Below are positions 44,901 to 53,476 of a stretch of 64,000 nucleotides of DNA, piece after piece (the first letter of the stretch is position 1; each line of letters starts with the position of its first letter). Both the position numbers and the translations under genes were made by a program. The stretch spans positions 2,493,501-2,557,500 of the forward strand of contig NZ_CP150269.1 in the NCBI RefSeq assembly GCF_037976825.1, given 5' to 3'. The notes beneath the pieces are model-generated. The model had not been told where the DNA came from and searched no databases. It saw only the letters and a list, made by a program, of their open reading frames with translations. The stretch is from Paenibacillus sp. FSL K6-1330. GTDB taxonomy: Bacteria; Bacillota; Bacilli; Paenibacillales; Paenibacillaceae.

Positions 44901-45580
44901 CGGTATTCAGCGGATCGAACAAAATGGGCAGAAGATACTCCCCGTTCACAACGAATATTGAACGGCTTGTGCCGTTCCGTACGCTGACCGGCAGACAGCA
45001 TTTTTATATCGATCACGAAATTTTCCTGCAGTTTGGAGAGGCGCTGCCGGTGTATAAACCGACGCTTCCGCCAATGGTATTCGGACCGCGCGACAAGCAG
45101 ATTACCGGGGGGAAGGATACACTCGTGCTCCGATATCTGACGCCGCATGGCAAATGGAACATTCACAGCACCTATCAAGATAATCTGCACATGCTGACGC
45201 TGTTCCGCGGAGGCCCGACGGTATGGATTAACAACGATGACGCAGCGGCTCACGACATTCAGGACAACGATTGGTTGGAAGTATACAACCGCAACGGGGT
45301 CGTCACCGCTCGCGCCGTCGTCAGTCACCGGATGCCGAAAGGCACGATGTACATGTATCACGCGCAGGATAAACACATCAACGTGCCGGGCTCGGAAATT
45401 ACGAAGGATCGCGGCGGCAGCCACAATGCGCCGACGAGAATACATGTGAAGCCGACCCAGATGGTTGGGGGTTATGCGCAGCTCAGCTATGGATTTAACT
45501 ACTACGGACCGATCGGCAACCAGCGGGATGTGTACGTGGCTGTCCGCAAAATGAAAGAGGTGGATTGGCTTGAAGATTAA
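41906..45580 (+). CDS. narG: Respiratory nitrate reductase alpha subunit
   Basis: 1224 residues; the molybdenum catalytic subunit that reduces nitrate to nitrite at the cytoplasmic face. The N-terminal FS0 cluster motif HGVNCTGSCSWK, the Mo-ligand region YDWYADLPPASP, and WGEQTDVPESSDW are all present. Length equals Bacillus NarG (about 1228). The ATG at 41906 (MKRKSGLKFFKR) follows AAGGAG; an upstream in-frame start at 41858 is less likely. It overlaps narH by 11 bases. Confidence 0.97.
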   Translation: MKRKSGLKFFKRMESYSDNWSVLEEKSREWEDMYRKRWSHDKVVRTTHGVNCTGSCSWKVFVKNGIITWENQQIDYPSCGPDMPEFEPRGCPRGASFSWYEYSPLRVKYPYMRGRLWHMWKEALSQHSDPIAAWASIVEDPEKSKSYKQARGKGGHVRVSWQEATKLISAQLIYTIRQYGPDRIAGFTPIPAMSMISYASGARFISLLGGEMLSFYDWYADLPPASPQIWGEQTDVPESSDWYNAGYLIMWGSNVPLTRTPDAHFMTEVRYKGTKVVSVAPDYAENVKFADNWLAPNPGTDAAIAQAMTHVILKEFYHERQEPMFLNYAKQYTDMPFLILLDEFEGGYKAGRFLRASDLGDTTQHAEWKPVIIDENTNEITVPNGTMGQRWEQDKKWNLILEREDGSVIAPALSVEPQGGERQTISFPFFDNNANGTFERHIPAKTIQLADGTQRLVVTVYDLMLSQYGIGQADSGLDADGYKDADSFYTPAWQEKITGVKPSIVVQIAREFAQNSLETGGRSMIIMGAGINHWFNSDTIYRSILNLVILTASQGVNGGGWAHYVGQEKCRPIEGWSTVAFAKDWQGAPRQQNATSFFYFATDQWKYEEMGADSLKSPTGGEIRYQHPADYNVLAARLGWLPSYPQFNKNSLKFAEEAAQQGKTTHEEIVKHTLEQVVSGDTKFAAEDPDAPENFPRSLFVWRSNLISSSAKGQEYFMKHLLGASDSLLSTPNEENKPEEMVWREEVEGKLDLLVALDFRMTSTPMYADVVLPAATWYEKTDLSSTDMHPFVHPFNPAVDPLWESRSDWDIYRTIAEVFSDMAKTHLPGIYKDLVTTPLSHDSISEIAQPYGEVKDWRKGEIEAIPGKTMPNLTVVERDYTKIHDKYITLGPNLATGKVGAHGVSFSVAEEYEELKRLNGTYYDDTIKNGLPKLHTARNAADAILNLSSATNGKVSQRAWESAEQDTGVQLKDISADRAAERITFQSITAQPREVIPTPVFSGSNKMGRRYSPFTTNIERLVPFRTLTGRQHFYIDHEIFLQFGEALPVYKPTLPPMVFGPRDKQITGGKDTLVLRYLTPHGKWNIHSTYQDNLHMLTLFRGGPTVWINNDDAAAHDIQDNDWLEVYNRNGVVTARAVVSHRMPKGTMYMYHAQDKHINVPGSEITKDRGGSHNAPTRIHVKPTQMVGGYAQLSYGFNYYGPIGNQRDVYVAVRKMKEVDWLED

Positions 45581-47105
45581 GGCACAAGTCGCCATGGTTA
45601 TGAATCTGGATAAATGCATTGGCTGCCATACGTGCAGCGTCACCTGCAAGAGCACCTGGACGAATCGTCCGGGTGCGGAATATATGTGGTTCAACAACGT
45701 GGAAACGAAGCCGGGCGTAGGCTATCCGATCCGCTGGGAAGACCAGGAGAAGTACAAGGGAGGCTGGACGTTGAAAAAGGGCAAGCTGCAGCTGAAATCC
45801 GGCAGCAAGCTGTCCAAAATCGCGCTCGGCAAAATCTTTTACAATCCGGATATGCCGGAAATGAAAGATTACTATGAGCCGTGGACCTATAACTATGAGC
45901 ATCTAACCAATGCCGGGGAGAAGAAGCATCAGCCGGTGGCCCGTCCGAAATCGGCGGTAACCGGCGAGACGATGAATCTGGAATGGGGTCCGAACTGGGA
46001 AGATGATCTGGCGGGAGCCCATGTGACCGGCCCGAAGGATCCGAATATCGAAAAGATCGAGGAAGAAATCAAGTTCAACTTTGAGCAGACTTTCATGATG
46101 TATCTGCCCCGCCTGTGCGAGCATTGCCTGAACCCGAGCTGCGTAGCGTCCTGTCCTTCCGGTGCCATGTACAAGCGGGATGAAGACGGCATCGTCCTGG
46201 TGGACCAGGAAGCCTGCCGCGGCTGGCGGTACTGCATGACGGGCTGTCCGTACAAAAAGGTGTATTTCAACTGGAAAACGAATAAAGCCGAGAAATGCAC
46301 CTTCTGTTTTCCGAGAATTGAAGCCGGGCTGCCTACGGTATGCTCCGAAACCTGTACAGGACGTATCCGGTACTTGGGCGTGCTGCTGTACGATGCCGAC
46401 AAGGTACAGGAGGCAGCCTCCATGCCGGATGAGAAGGATCTCTATCAGGCCCAGTGCGATCTGTTCCTGGACCCGCATGATCCGGCAGTGATCGAGCAGG
46501 CGCGCAAGGACGGATTAACCGAAGAATGGATCGAAGCTGCCCAAAACTCGCCCGTATATAAACTGGCCATTGAATACAAGCTGGCCTTTCCGCTCCATCC
46601 GGAGTATCGGACGCTGCCAATGGTTTGGTACGTGCCGCCGCTCAGTCCGATCATGAACTATTTTGAAGGCAGGGATTCGATCGAGAATCCGGACATGATT
46701 TTCCCGGCGATCGAGGAGATGCGTACACCGATTCAGTATCTCGCGAATCTGCTCACGGCAGGGGACACGGTGACGGTAAAGGAAGCCCTGCAAAAAATGG
46801 CGATGATGCGTTCTTATATGCGCGCGCAATCGTCAGGGACTGAGTTTGATGAGACACGGCTAGAACGGGTTGGGTTGACCGCCCATCAAATGACGCAGAT
46901 GTATCGGCTGCTCGCCATCGCTAAATACGATGACCGGTTTGTGGTCCCGACTTCGCATAAAGAAAGCCATATGGATGTTTACCGTTCACAGGGCTCCGAA
47001 GGCTTCAGCGCAAGCTGCGGCGGCTGCGGTCCGGAAGGTCTGCAGGGCAAAACGGGCAAAGAGCTGTACGAAGAAAACTTCTATGGGGGGATCTGGCGTG
47101 ATTAA
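45570..47105 (+). CDS. narH: Respiratory nitrate reductase beta subunit
   Basis: 511 residues with a TTG start behind AAAGAGGTGG, inside the narG end. Four iron-sulfur motifs carry electrons from NarI to NarG: CIGCHTCSVTC, CEHCLNPSCVASC, CRGWRYCMTGC and CTFCFPRI...CSETC. The Trp replacing a Cys in CRGWRYC is the known sign of the 3Fe-4S cluster. It overlaps narJ by eight bases. Confidence 0.97.
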   Translation: MKIKAQVAMVMNLDKCIGCHTCSVTCKSTWTNRPGAEYMWFNNVETKPGVGYPIRWEDQEKYKGGWTLKKGKLQLKSGSKLSKIALGKIFYNPDMPEMKDYYEPWTYNYEHLTNAGEKKHQPVARPKSAVTGETMNLEWGPNWEDDLAGAHVTGPKDPNIEKIEEEIKFNFEQTFMMYLPRLCEHCLNPSCVASCPSGAMYKRDEDGIVLVDQEACRGWRYCMTGCPYKKVYFNWKTNKAEKCTFCFPRIEAGLPTVCSETCTGRIRYLGVLLYDADKVQEAASMPDEKDLYQAQCDLFLDPHDPAVIEQARKDGLTEEWIEAAQNSPVYKLAIEYKLAFPLHPEYRTLPMVWYVPPLSPIMNYFEGRDSIENPDMIFPAIEEMRTPIQYLANLLTAGDTVTVKEALQKMAMMRSYMRAQSSGTEFDETRLERVGLTAHQMTQMYRLLAIAKYDDRFVVPTSHKESHMDVYRSQGSEGFSASCGGCGPEGLQGKTGKELYEENFYGGIWRD

Positions 47106-47676
47106 TCTCGGAAAGCTGCATGATTATAAACATGTTTTCGGTTTTTTCGCTCAGCAGCTCACGTATCCGGAGAAGCTGGATTTCCATCCGTCGGTCATGG
47201 AGGAGTCGCTTGGCTCCTCGGACCCGGCCTACGAATCCGTCAGAACGTACTGGACGGCCATGCATGAATACAGCATGGAAGAGATTGAAGAGCTGTACGT
47301 CCAGACCTTCGACTTTCAGGCGAAATCTACATTGTACATGACCTTTTATAAATTTGAAGATGGCCGGGAACGTGGCCAGATGCTCGCCAAACTTAAAGAG
47401 ACGTATGAGATGTTTGGCCTGGGCATCGCGGGCTCGGAATTATCGGATTATCTTCCGCTGATGTGCGAGTTTATATATGCGGCGAATTGGCAGGGTCGCG
47501 AGAAGGAAGTGGCAGCGAGCCTGGATTTGATGCTGGCTGTTATGGAAGACGGCACCTATCATCTGCTGAAAGCTTTGGAGAAGTATAAGAGTCCGTATCT
47601 TCATCTCATTCAAGGTCTGCGTGAGACGTTCAAAGCATGTTTCAATCAGGAGGCGGCAGATCATGAGCATGATTAA
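47098..47676 (+). CDS. narJ: Nitrate reductase molybdenum cofactor assembly chaperone
   Basis: 192 residues from a GTG with GGGGGG upstream. An all-helical TorD-like chaperone (YVQTFDFQAKSTLYMTFYKF, SDYLPLMCEFIYAA) that holds apo-NarG during cofactor insertion. A longer in-frame reading extends upstream into narH but has no ribosome binding site. It overlaps narH and narI, giving full coupling in the narGHJI order. Confidence 0.94.
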   Translation: MINLGKLHDYKHVFGFFAQQLTYPEKLDFHPSVMEESLGSSDPAYESVRTYWTAMHEYSMEEIEELYVQTFDFQAKSTLYMTFYKFEDGRERGQMLAKLKETYEMFGLGIAGSELSDYLPLMCEFIYAANWQGREKEVAASLDLMLAVMEDGTYHLLKALEKYKSPYLHLIQGLRETFKACFNQEAADHEHD

Positions 47677-48355
47677 TCAGTTTCTGTGGGTCATCTTTCC
47701 CTATATCTGCCTTGCTGTGTTTATTGTCGGTCATATTTACCGTTACCGTACAGACCAATTCAACTGGACGGCAAAATCCAGCGAGTTTATCGAGAAGAAA
47801 CATCTCAAGCTGGGCAGTCTCATGTTTCATTTAGGCATCATACCGGTTATCGGGGGGCACGTCGCAGGCTTGGCCATCCCTCAATCCTGGATGGAGTCAC
47901 TGGGCATCAGTGATCATATGTACCACATCGGGGCGGTGTATATCGGAAGCGCATTTGGCTTTCTAACCCTGGCAGGTATGGTACTGTTAACTGCCAGGCG
48001 GTTCACCATTCGAAATGTGCGAAAACTGAGCAGTGCTTCCGATATGATGGTTAATGTCCTCCTGCTGTTTATCGTATTTATGGGGATGTACAGCACGCTG
48101 GTTACGAACGCGGTACAGCCGGAATTCAATTATCGGGAGTCGGTATCCGTGTGGTTCCGTGGATTGTTTATGCTCCGTCCGGATGCTTCATTGATGGTGA
48201 ATGTGCCGCTGGCGTTTAAAATTCACATTTTGGCCGGATTTGGTATTTTTGGCTTATGGCCGTTTACTCGATTGGTGCATGTGTGGAGTGTTCCGTTGAA
48301 TTATGTGGGTAGAAGATATATTCTGTATAGAAAGCACCGTAAATTTGAATCGTAG
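47663..48355 (+). CDS. narI: Respiratory nitrate reductase gamma subunit (cytochrome b)
   Basis: 230 residues with five membrane helices; binds two b haems and oxidises menaquinol. Visible: FIVGHIYRYRTDQFNWTAKS, LGIIPVIGGHVAGL with haem-ligand His, and HILAGFGIFGLWPFTRLVHVW with the other ligands. AGGAGGCGG precedes the ATG at 47663. Last gene of the nar operon. Confidence 0.95.
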   Translation: MSMINQFLWVIFPYICLAVFIVGHIYRYRTDQFNWTAKSSEFIEKKHLKLGSLMFHLGIIPVIGGHVAGLAIPQSWMESLGISDHMYHIGAVYIGSAFGFLTLAGMVLLTARRFTIRNVRKLSSASDMMVNVLLLFIVFMGMYSTLVTNAVQPEFNYRESVSVWFRGLFMLRPDASLMVNVPLAFKIHILAGFGIFGLWPFTRLVHVWSVPLNYVGRRYILYRKHRKFES

Positions 48356-48360
48356 AGCGG

Positions 48361-48386
48361 AAGAAGGCTTTTTGGCCTTCTTTTCT
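48361..48386 (+). terminator. Terminator after narI
   Basis: AGAAGGC and GCCTTCT form a short stem followed by TTT; it may attenuate rather than fully stop transcription into nreA. Confidence 0.6.
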
Positions 48387-48406
48387 ACGTCAGAGGAGTA
48401 ATGGAA

Positions 48407-48871
48407 ATGAAGAATCAGCCGATCTTTAACTACCAAAGTGAAATGGATAAGCTTCGTGCCCGGTTTCAATTCGATTTCGTGTCCATGGCATTGGTGCAGC
48501 CGGCTGAAGACCGATTTGTATTGACCTGGCAGTATGCCTCGGGAAATATAAACGAGAGGTATAAGCGCATCGTTTTACATTCCGGCAAAGGCATCGCCGG
48601 CATGGTGTTTAAGACAGGAAAACCGATGCTGATTCAAAACGTGAATGCTGATATTGAATCAAGGGACTTGTATAATTACCCGATTATCGTTGCCGAGCAG
48701 TTGAAAAGCCTTGGTGCAGTACCGCTGTGGGAAGGCTCTCGCGTCAGGGGTGTTTTGCTTGTGGGATACCGCAAGGAAAACGTGCTGGATCCAATGTCCT
48801 TTGAGTCGTTTCAGGAAGGAATAGGAACGGAATTTGGTGCTTTTTATGCCAAGGAGGTATCACAGCCTTGA
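48407..48871 (+). CDS. nreA: Nitrate receptor NreA (GAF domain)
   Basis: 154 residues, a single GAF domain (FVSMALVQPAEDRFVLTWQYASGN, HSGKGIAGMVFKTGKP, ESRDLYNYPIIVAE). In staphylococci NreA binds nitrate and controls NreB phosphorylation. The identification rests on the GAF fold plus position next to a four-Cys NreB-like kinase. The ATG at 48407 has GAGGAG at nine bases; an ATG at 48401 is closer than usual. Its end overlaps nreB (TTGA). Confidence 0.87.
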   Translation: MKNQPIFNYQSEMDKLRARFQFDFVSMALVQPAEDRFVLTWQYASGNINERYKRIVLHSGKGIAGMVFKTGKPMLIQNVNADIESRDLYNYPIIVAEQLKSLGAVPLWEGSRVRGVLLVGYRKENVLDPMSFESFQEGIGTEFGAFYAKEVSQP

Positions 48872-49950
48872 TTCAAATGACGGATGAGCATTTAAGCGAA
48901 TTGCTTAGAAACATGTATCATAATAGCATGGAAGCCATTTTTTTTATTGACGAAAAGGGCAGCGTGGTGGCTATGAATCCGGCTGCAGAGAACATCCTTG
49001 ACATTGAAGTGATCGAGAGGATGCATTCTGGTGCGGATGGTTCCTTCTGCCAAACCTGCAAAGGGTACACCGATGAACAGGATCTCATAACCTGCTCCAC
49101 ATGCTATCTGGATTATCCGGATGGCGAGTTTTCGTCGTTCCAAGTCTATCTTAAGACACGCGGCGAAGGAATCGTTCCCTATGCGGCCAGTTACCATATC
49201 ATCGATGAAGCTCGCGGCATCCGGGTGATGATGCTTCTCGACCTGACGAAGCAGCAGAAGACACAGGAAATGCTGCAGCGGACGAATATGCTGAAATATG
49301 TCATCAAGGCACAGGAGGACGAGCGCAAGCGGATATCCCGCGAACTGCATGATAGCGTGGCTCAAGAGCTCTTAAGCTCGCTGGTCGACCTGCGCGTCGT
49401 TAAATATATGAATGTGGGCGAGGATGTGCTCAAGAAACTGCACCAGACCGAGGTGTCTTTAACCAGGCTTCTGGATGATATCCGGCATTTATCCGTTGAA
49501 CTCAGACCGGCTTCATTAGATGATTTGGGGCTTGAGGCTGCATTCCGCTCCCATTTTAAATGGATTGGAAAGAACTACGGAGTGCTTGTTGAATTCTCTG
49601 CGGAGTTAGCGGCAGCCCGCTACGGCAGCGAGATTGAAACAGTTGTGTACCGGGTATGCCAGGAAGCGGTGCTGAATGCCATGAAATATTCAGGAACGGA
49701 TGAGGTACATGTACGCTTATGTGAAGTGAATGGCTACCTTCAGTTAACCGTCCTGGACCGTGGAGTCGGGTTTAATATGGTCATTGATGAAGCTAAGGGA
49801 ACCGGACTGGGACTGTACGGGATGCGCGAACGCGCAGAGCTCGTCGGTGGTCAGTTTATTTTGCTTTCCGCTCCCGGTGAGGGTACGACGATTCAGCTTA
49901 ACATTCCGCTTACGAATGGTGACGACAAGCTGGAGGTGATGGGTACATGA
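48868..49950 (+). CDS. nreB: Oxygen-sensing histidine kinase NreB
   Basis: 360 residues from a TTG behind AAGGAGGTAT. The N-terminal PAS-like domain contains Cys61, Cys64, Cys76 and Cys79 in the exact C-x2-C-x11-C-x2-C spacing of the oxygen-labile 4Fe-4S cluster of Staphylococcus NreB. A HisKA_3 segment ([13 protein letters not shown], His161) and a HATPase domain with [15 protein letters not shown] follow. No membrane helix, so cytoplasmic. It overlaps nreC by four bases. Confidence 0.94.
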   Translation: MIQMTDEHLSELLRNMYHNSMEAIFFIDEKGSVVAMNPAAENILDIEVIERMHSGADGSFCQTCKGYTDEQDLITCSTCYLDYPDGEFSSFQVYLKTRGEGIVPYAASYHIIDEARGIRVMMLLDLTKQQKTQEMLQRTNMLKYVIKAQEDERKRISRELHDSVAQELLSSLVDLRVVKYMNVGEDVLKKLHQTEVSLTRLLDDIRHLSVELRPASLDDLGLEAAFRSHFKWIGKNYGVLVEFSAELAAARYGSEIETVVYRVCQEAVLNAMKYSGTDEVHVRLCEVNGYLQLTVLDRGVGFNMVIDEAKGTGLGLYGMRERAELVGGQFILLSAPGEGTTIQLNIPLTNGDDKLEVMGT

Positions 49951-50594
49951 AAATTGTGATTGCGGATGATCATGCCGTGGTCCGCAGCGGGTTTTCCATG
50001 ATTCTGAATTACCAGGAAGATATGGAGGTCGTCGCGACGGCGGCAGACGGCATGGAGGCTTACACCATGGTGGCGAAGCACCGGCCGCATGTGCTATTGA
50101 TGGATTTAAGCATGCCTCCCGGCGAAAGCGGACTGATTGCAACCGGCAAGATCAGCAGTGAATTTCCAGACACGAAAATTCTGATTCTAACCATGTATGA
50201 TGATGACGATTACCTGTTTCATGTTTTAAAAAACGGTGCTTCAGGTTACGTACTGAAAAATGCGCCGGATGATGAATTAATCTCCGCCGTCCGCATGGTG
50301 CATAAGGGAGGGACCTATATCCATCCCCAGATGGCTACTTCCCTGGTTCGGGAGTTTATTAAGAAAGATAGCGAGAGCGCGGAACAAGATCCGTTTAACA
50401 GTCTGTCCAAACGGGAGATTGAGATCCTGCCCTTGATCGCCAAGGGTTATGGCAATAAGGAGATTGCGGAAAAACTTTTTGTATCGGTCAAGACGGTGGA
50501 AGCGCACAAAGCCAAAATTATGGACAAGCTGAATTTGAAAAGCCGCCCGGAGTTAGTGGAATATGCATTGAAGAAAAAATTGCTAGATTTTTAG
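49947..50594 (+). CDS. nreC: Response regulator NreC (NarL/LuxR type)
   Basis: 215 residues. The receiver has [17 protein letters not shown], phospho-acceptor Asp53 in [12 protein letters not shown] and Lys in GYVLKNAP; the C-terminal LuxR HTH is [20 protein letters not shown]. Should activate nar genes when oxygen is low and nitrate present. GGAGGTGATGG precedes the ATG. A perfect 15-bp inverted repeat lies downstream, before narK. Confidence 0.93.
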   Translation: MKIVIADDHAVVRSGFSMILNYQEDMEVVATAADGMEAYTMVAKHRPHVLLMDLSMPPGESGLIATGKISSEFPDTKILILTMYDDDDYLFHVLKNGASGYVLKNAPDDELISAVRMVHKGGTYIHPQMATSLVREFIKKDSESAEQDPFNSLSKREIEILPLIAKGYGNKEIAEKLFVSVKTVEAHKAKIMDKLNLKSRPELVEYALKKKLLDF

Positions 50595-50640
50595 TCCTTA
50601 CGTATATAAAAGGGCGCAATAAAGGGTTGTTGCTTTAAGG

Positions 50641-50682
50641 AATAGGGAAGTTCCCCGGAGAGATTCAGGGAACTTCCCTATT
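50641..50682 (+). promoter_or_regulatory. Perfect 15-bp inverted repeat between nreC and narK
   Basis: AATAGGGAAGTTCCC and GGGAACTTCCCTATT form a perfect stem around a 12-base loop, without a T run. Each arm is itself a GGGAA-S-TTCCC palindrome. It may be the nreC terminator, a double regulator site for narK, or both. Confidence 0.55.
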
Positions 50683-50760
50683 AGCATTGTGAATAGGTGC
50701 ACGTACAATAGGAGCTGGGGATCAATTGCCATTCATTACGCTTTAGAAAAGGTGATGGAA

Positions 50761-52275
50761 ATGATCAAAAAGCTGCAGCTTCCGCTGCAAACAATGAATC
50801 TGGTGCTTGGCTTTATGGTATGGGTCATCATCTCCGCGCTCTTGCCGTTTATTCGAGAAGATATCTCCATTCCGGCGGACCGGCTCGCTATTCTGACGGC
50901 TATTCCGGTGGTGCTGGGTTCGGTCCTCCGGATTCCGCTTGGCTATTACGCCAATGTCGTGGGAGCACGAATTGTTTTTATCGTCAGCTTTATCCTGCTG
51001 CTGTTTCCGGTTTATTTTATCAGCTCGGCTTCATCCTTTACGCATTTGGTCATCGGTGGCTTGTTTCTGGGGATCGGAGGGGCCGTGTTCTCGGTCGGTG
51101 TGACCTCATTGCCTAAATACTATGCGAAAGAAAAGCTGGGACTCGTAAATGGGATTTACGGGATGGGCAACATTGGCACCGCCATTACCACGTTTGCTGC
51201 ACCGGTCATCGCGACTCAGATCGGATGGTCCAAAACCGTCCAGCTGTACTTAATTCTGCTGCTGATATTTGCCGTGCTAAATGCACTCTTAGGTGACCGT
51301 AAAGAAATCAAGGTGAAAACACCGATTATGGAACAGATCAAGGGTGTATATAAAAATGAAAAACTGTGGTTTTTCTCTCTTTTTTATTTCATCACATTCG
51401 GTTCGTTCGTAGCCTTTACGGTGTACTTGCCGAACTTCTTGGTTACCCATTTCGAGCTTGCGAAGGTGGACGCCGGGATGCGGACGGCAGGATTCATTTT
51501 GGTAGCCACTTTATTACGTCCTGTAGGCGGCTGGCTTGCGGATAAATTTAAACCGTTGTTCTTATTAATGGGCATATTCTTAGGGCTCACGGCTGCGGCC
51601 ATCCTGTTGGCATTCTCTCCATCCATTGGCTTATATACGGCCGGATGCTTAACCATTGCCGTTGGTGCCGGTCTCGGAAACGGCGTTATTTTCAAACTCG
51701 TGCCCCTTTATTTCAACAAGCAGGCGGGCATTGTGAACGGTATCGTGTCCATGATGGGCGGCCTTGGCGGATTCTTCCCGCCGCTGATGCTTTCCTTTAT
51801 CCATTCGGCCACAGGGCAGTATTCCATTGGATTCATGGCCTTATCGCAGGTTGCGCTTGCCAGTTTCGTTATTGTGGTATGGATGTACTACCAGGACAAA
51901 CTTTCCGTGCAATCCGAGGTGTTTAACTCCACCGGCCAGGGGATTCTGGTTACGGATTCGAACGGTAGGATCAATGCCGTCAATCCGGCATTCACGAAGT
52001 TAACCGGATATTCGGAGGAGGAAGTGCTCGGCAAAAATCCGAGCGTATTGAAGTCCGGAAGACAATCACCGGCGTTTTATCAGGCGATGTGGTCTGAAAT
52101 CAGGGAACACGGGAGCTGGCAGGGGGAGATTTGGAACCGCCGGAAAGACGGAGAAGAGTACTTGGAGCTACTTACGATTAACGCGGTAAAGGACGAATCC
52201 GGTGACATCGTACAATATGTGGGTACCTTCAGCGATATTACTTATTATCCGCCTGGCCGTTGTTCGAATGGCTGA
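50761..52275 (+). CDS. narK: NarK/NasA-type nitrate/nitrite transporter with C-terminal PAS domain
   Basis: 504 residues, about 110 longer than Bacillus NarK (395). Residues 1-385 are a 12-helix MFS transporter with nitrate signature-like segments (GLFLGIGGAVFSVGVTSLPKYY; VNGIVSMMGGLGGFFPP). From about 387 to 495 a PAS domain follows: ILVTDSNGRINAVNPAFTKL, TGYSEEEVLGKNPS and YVGTFSDIT. The protein then ends with an odd tail, YYPPGRCSNG. AAGGTG precedes the ATG at 50761. The transport role is inferred from nar context; the PAS role is unknown. Confidence 0.92.
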   Translation: MIKKLQLPLQTMNLVLGFMVWVIISALLPFIREDISIPADRLAILTAIPVVLGSVLRIPLGYYANVVGARIVFIVSFILLLFPVYFISSASSFTHLVIGGLFLGIGGAVFSVGVTSLPKYYAKEKLGLVNGIYGMGNIGTAITTFAAPVIATQIGWSKTVQLYLILLLIFAVLNALLGDRKEIKVKTPIMEQIKGVYKNEKLWFFSLFYFITFGSFVAFTVYLPNFLVTHFELAKVDAGMRTAGFILVATLLRPVGGWLADKFKPLFLLMGIFLGLTAAAILLAFSPSIGLYTAGCLTIAVGAGLGNGVIFKLVPLYFNKQAGIVNGIVSMMGGLGGFFPPLMLSFIHSATGQYSIGFMALSQVALASFVIVVWMYYQDKLSVQSEVFNSTGQGILVTDSNGRINAVNPAFTKLTGYSEEEVLGKNPSVLKSGRQSPAFYQAMWSEIREHGSWQGEIWNRRKDGEEYLELLTINAVKDESGDIVQYVGTFSDITYYPPGRCSNG

Positions 52276-52326
52276 AGATATGAATCAGGATTGGTATGAG
52301 TTGATGGATTGGAGAGGGAGAGACGC

Positions 52327-53052
52327 ATGAAAAAGACGAGGATTGTCATCCCACGGGAGCATGGCGGCTGGGCTATGGTCAGTGTACCCTATATCATAGG
52401 AATGGCGGCAGCCAAGCCGGTTCTGCTGCACCTTCCGCTATTTTTGGCCTGGTTATGTTTATATATGGCATCCTATCCGTTTCTGCAATCCTTAAAGAAG
52501 ACGTCCCAACGTAAAACTTGGATATCCTGGGGGATCGTTTATGCCCTTATCGCCGTTGTTTTTCTGATTCCGGTGCTTGTCTTCAAGCCGTCGATGCTCT
52601 GGTTTGCACCTGTGCTGCTCATCCTGATCATGGTGAATGTTTGGCATGTCCTTAAGAAAGCGGAGCGTGCGCTGTTAAATGATATTTGCGCGATTCTGCT
52701 GTTCTGTACCGGAGGTGCCGCTGCTTATATGCTGGGGGGCGGTGGTTTCGATCCGATGCTTGCCGCCGTCATTGTGTATAATTTCCTATATTTCACGGGC
52801 ACCGTGTTCTTTGTCAAATCGGTATTCCGTGAGCGGAAAAACAGGCGCTGGACGATATACGCAAGAATATATCATGCCGTCATGTTGGTTCTGCCGATCA
52901 TCTTCGGGAATCCGTGGATGTATCTGCCATTCGTATTTCCGTTCATTAAGACGTTACTGTATTCCGGAAAAGCAATGAAACCGATGAAGGTCGGAATCAT
53001 CGAGATTGTGGGTTCCGTTCAGTTTTTATTGCTGTCCATGATCTTGATGTAG
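52327..53052 (+). CDS. ywiC: YwiC-like membrane protein
   Basis: 241 residues with six or seven hydrophobic helices and the family start IPREHGGWAMVSVPYIIG. YwiC sits beside the nar genes in Bacillus too; its function is not established. GAGAGGGAG precedes the ATG at 52327; an upstream in-frame ATG at 52309 is possible. 51 bases separate it from narK, so cotranscription is likely. Confidence 0.85.
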   Translation: MKKTRIVIPREHGGWAMVSVPYIIGMAAAKPVLLHLPLFLAWLCLYMASYPFLQSLKKTSQRKTWISWGIVYALIAVVFLIPVLVFKPSMLWFAPVLLILIMVNVWHVLKKAERALLNDICAILLFCTGGAAAYMLGGGGFDPMLAAVIVYNFLYFTGTVFFVKSVFRERKNRRWTIYARIYHAVMLVLPIIFGNPWMYLPFVFPFIKTLLYSGKAMKPMKVGIIEIVGSVQFLLLSMILM

Positions 53053-53071
53053 TCTGCCGTTTTCATAAAAA

Positions 53072-53099
53072 TCGATTCCATCGTCCATTCTGTTATAAT
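53072..53099 (+). promoter_or_regulatory. Promoter of the 78-residue gene
   Basis: TCGATT-16-TATAAT with TG one base before the -10 box (extended -10), 34 bases before the ATG. Confidence 0.5.
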
Positions 53100-53132
53100 A
53101 AGTGAAGGTATACAGAAGGGAACGATGTTCAT

Positions 53133-53369
53133 ATGACATATACAGCGCAGCAGGTGGCCGAATGGATGGTGGAGGAAATCCGGTTTACGGGTAATTTGTA
53201 TCAGACAGAGGCCATCCGCTATGTACGCGAGAACTTCGGGGAAGAGTTTGTTTTCGTTAACGAAAACGGTAATGCCTCACTGTCCAAGGAAGTGAAGAAG
53301 GCATTCCGCAAACTGCATGGCGGTCGGATCGCTTGGGATCGTGACGGATTCATGTGGGCATGGACGTAG
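53133..53369 (+). CDS. Small conserved protein, DUF6953-like
   Basis: 78 residues: QQVAEWMVEEIRFTGNLYQT, IRYVRENFGEEFVFVNENGN and LSKEVKKAFRKLHGGRIAWD. It resembles a small DUF6953-type family of Bacillota as I recall it; no function known. Its own extended -10 promoter and a following bidirectional terminator make it a single-gene unit. Cytoplasmic; no Cys or His cluster. Confidence 0.7.
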   Translation: MTYTAQQVAEWMVEEIRFTGNLYQTEAIRYVRENFGEEFVFVNENGNASLSKEVKKAFRKLHGGRIAWDRDGFMWAWT

Positions 53370-53431
53370 TCTTACTGTGGAAAAATAATAAGGGCTGGAG
53401 CGGCTTGAGGGCCATCCTGCCTATCATAATG

Positions 53432-53467
53432 AAAAACAGCTGCCTTGAAACCAGGGCAGCTGTTTTC
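53432..53467. terminator. Bidirectional terminator
   Basis: AAAACAGCTGCC pairs with GGGCAGCTGTTTT; it serves both the small plus-strand gene and the minus-strand mannosidase operon. Confidence 0.85.
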
Positions 53468-53476
53468 CATCTTGAC

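Noticed and set aside
52257..52330. Separate small gene in the +1 frame after narK
   Set aside because: It is open for about two dozen codons but has no good start site or recognisable product; treated only as a hint of a frameshift in narK.
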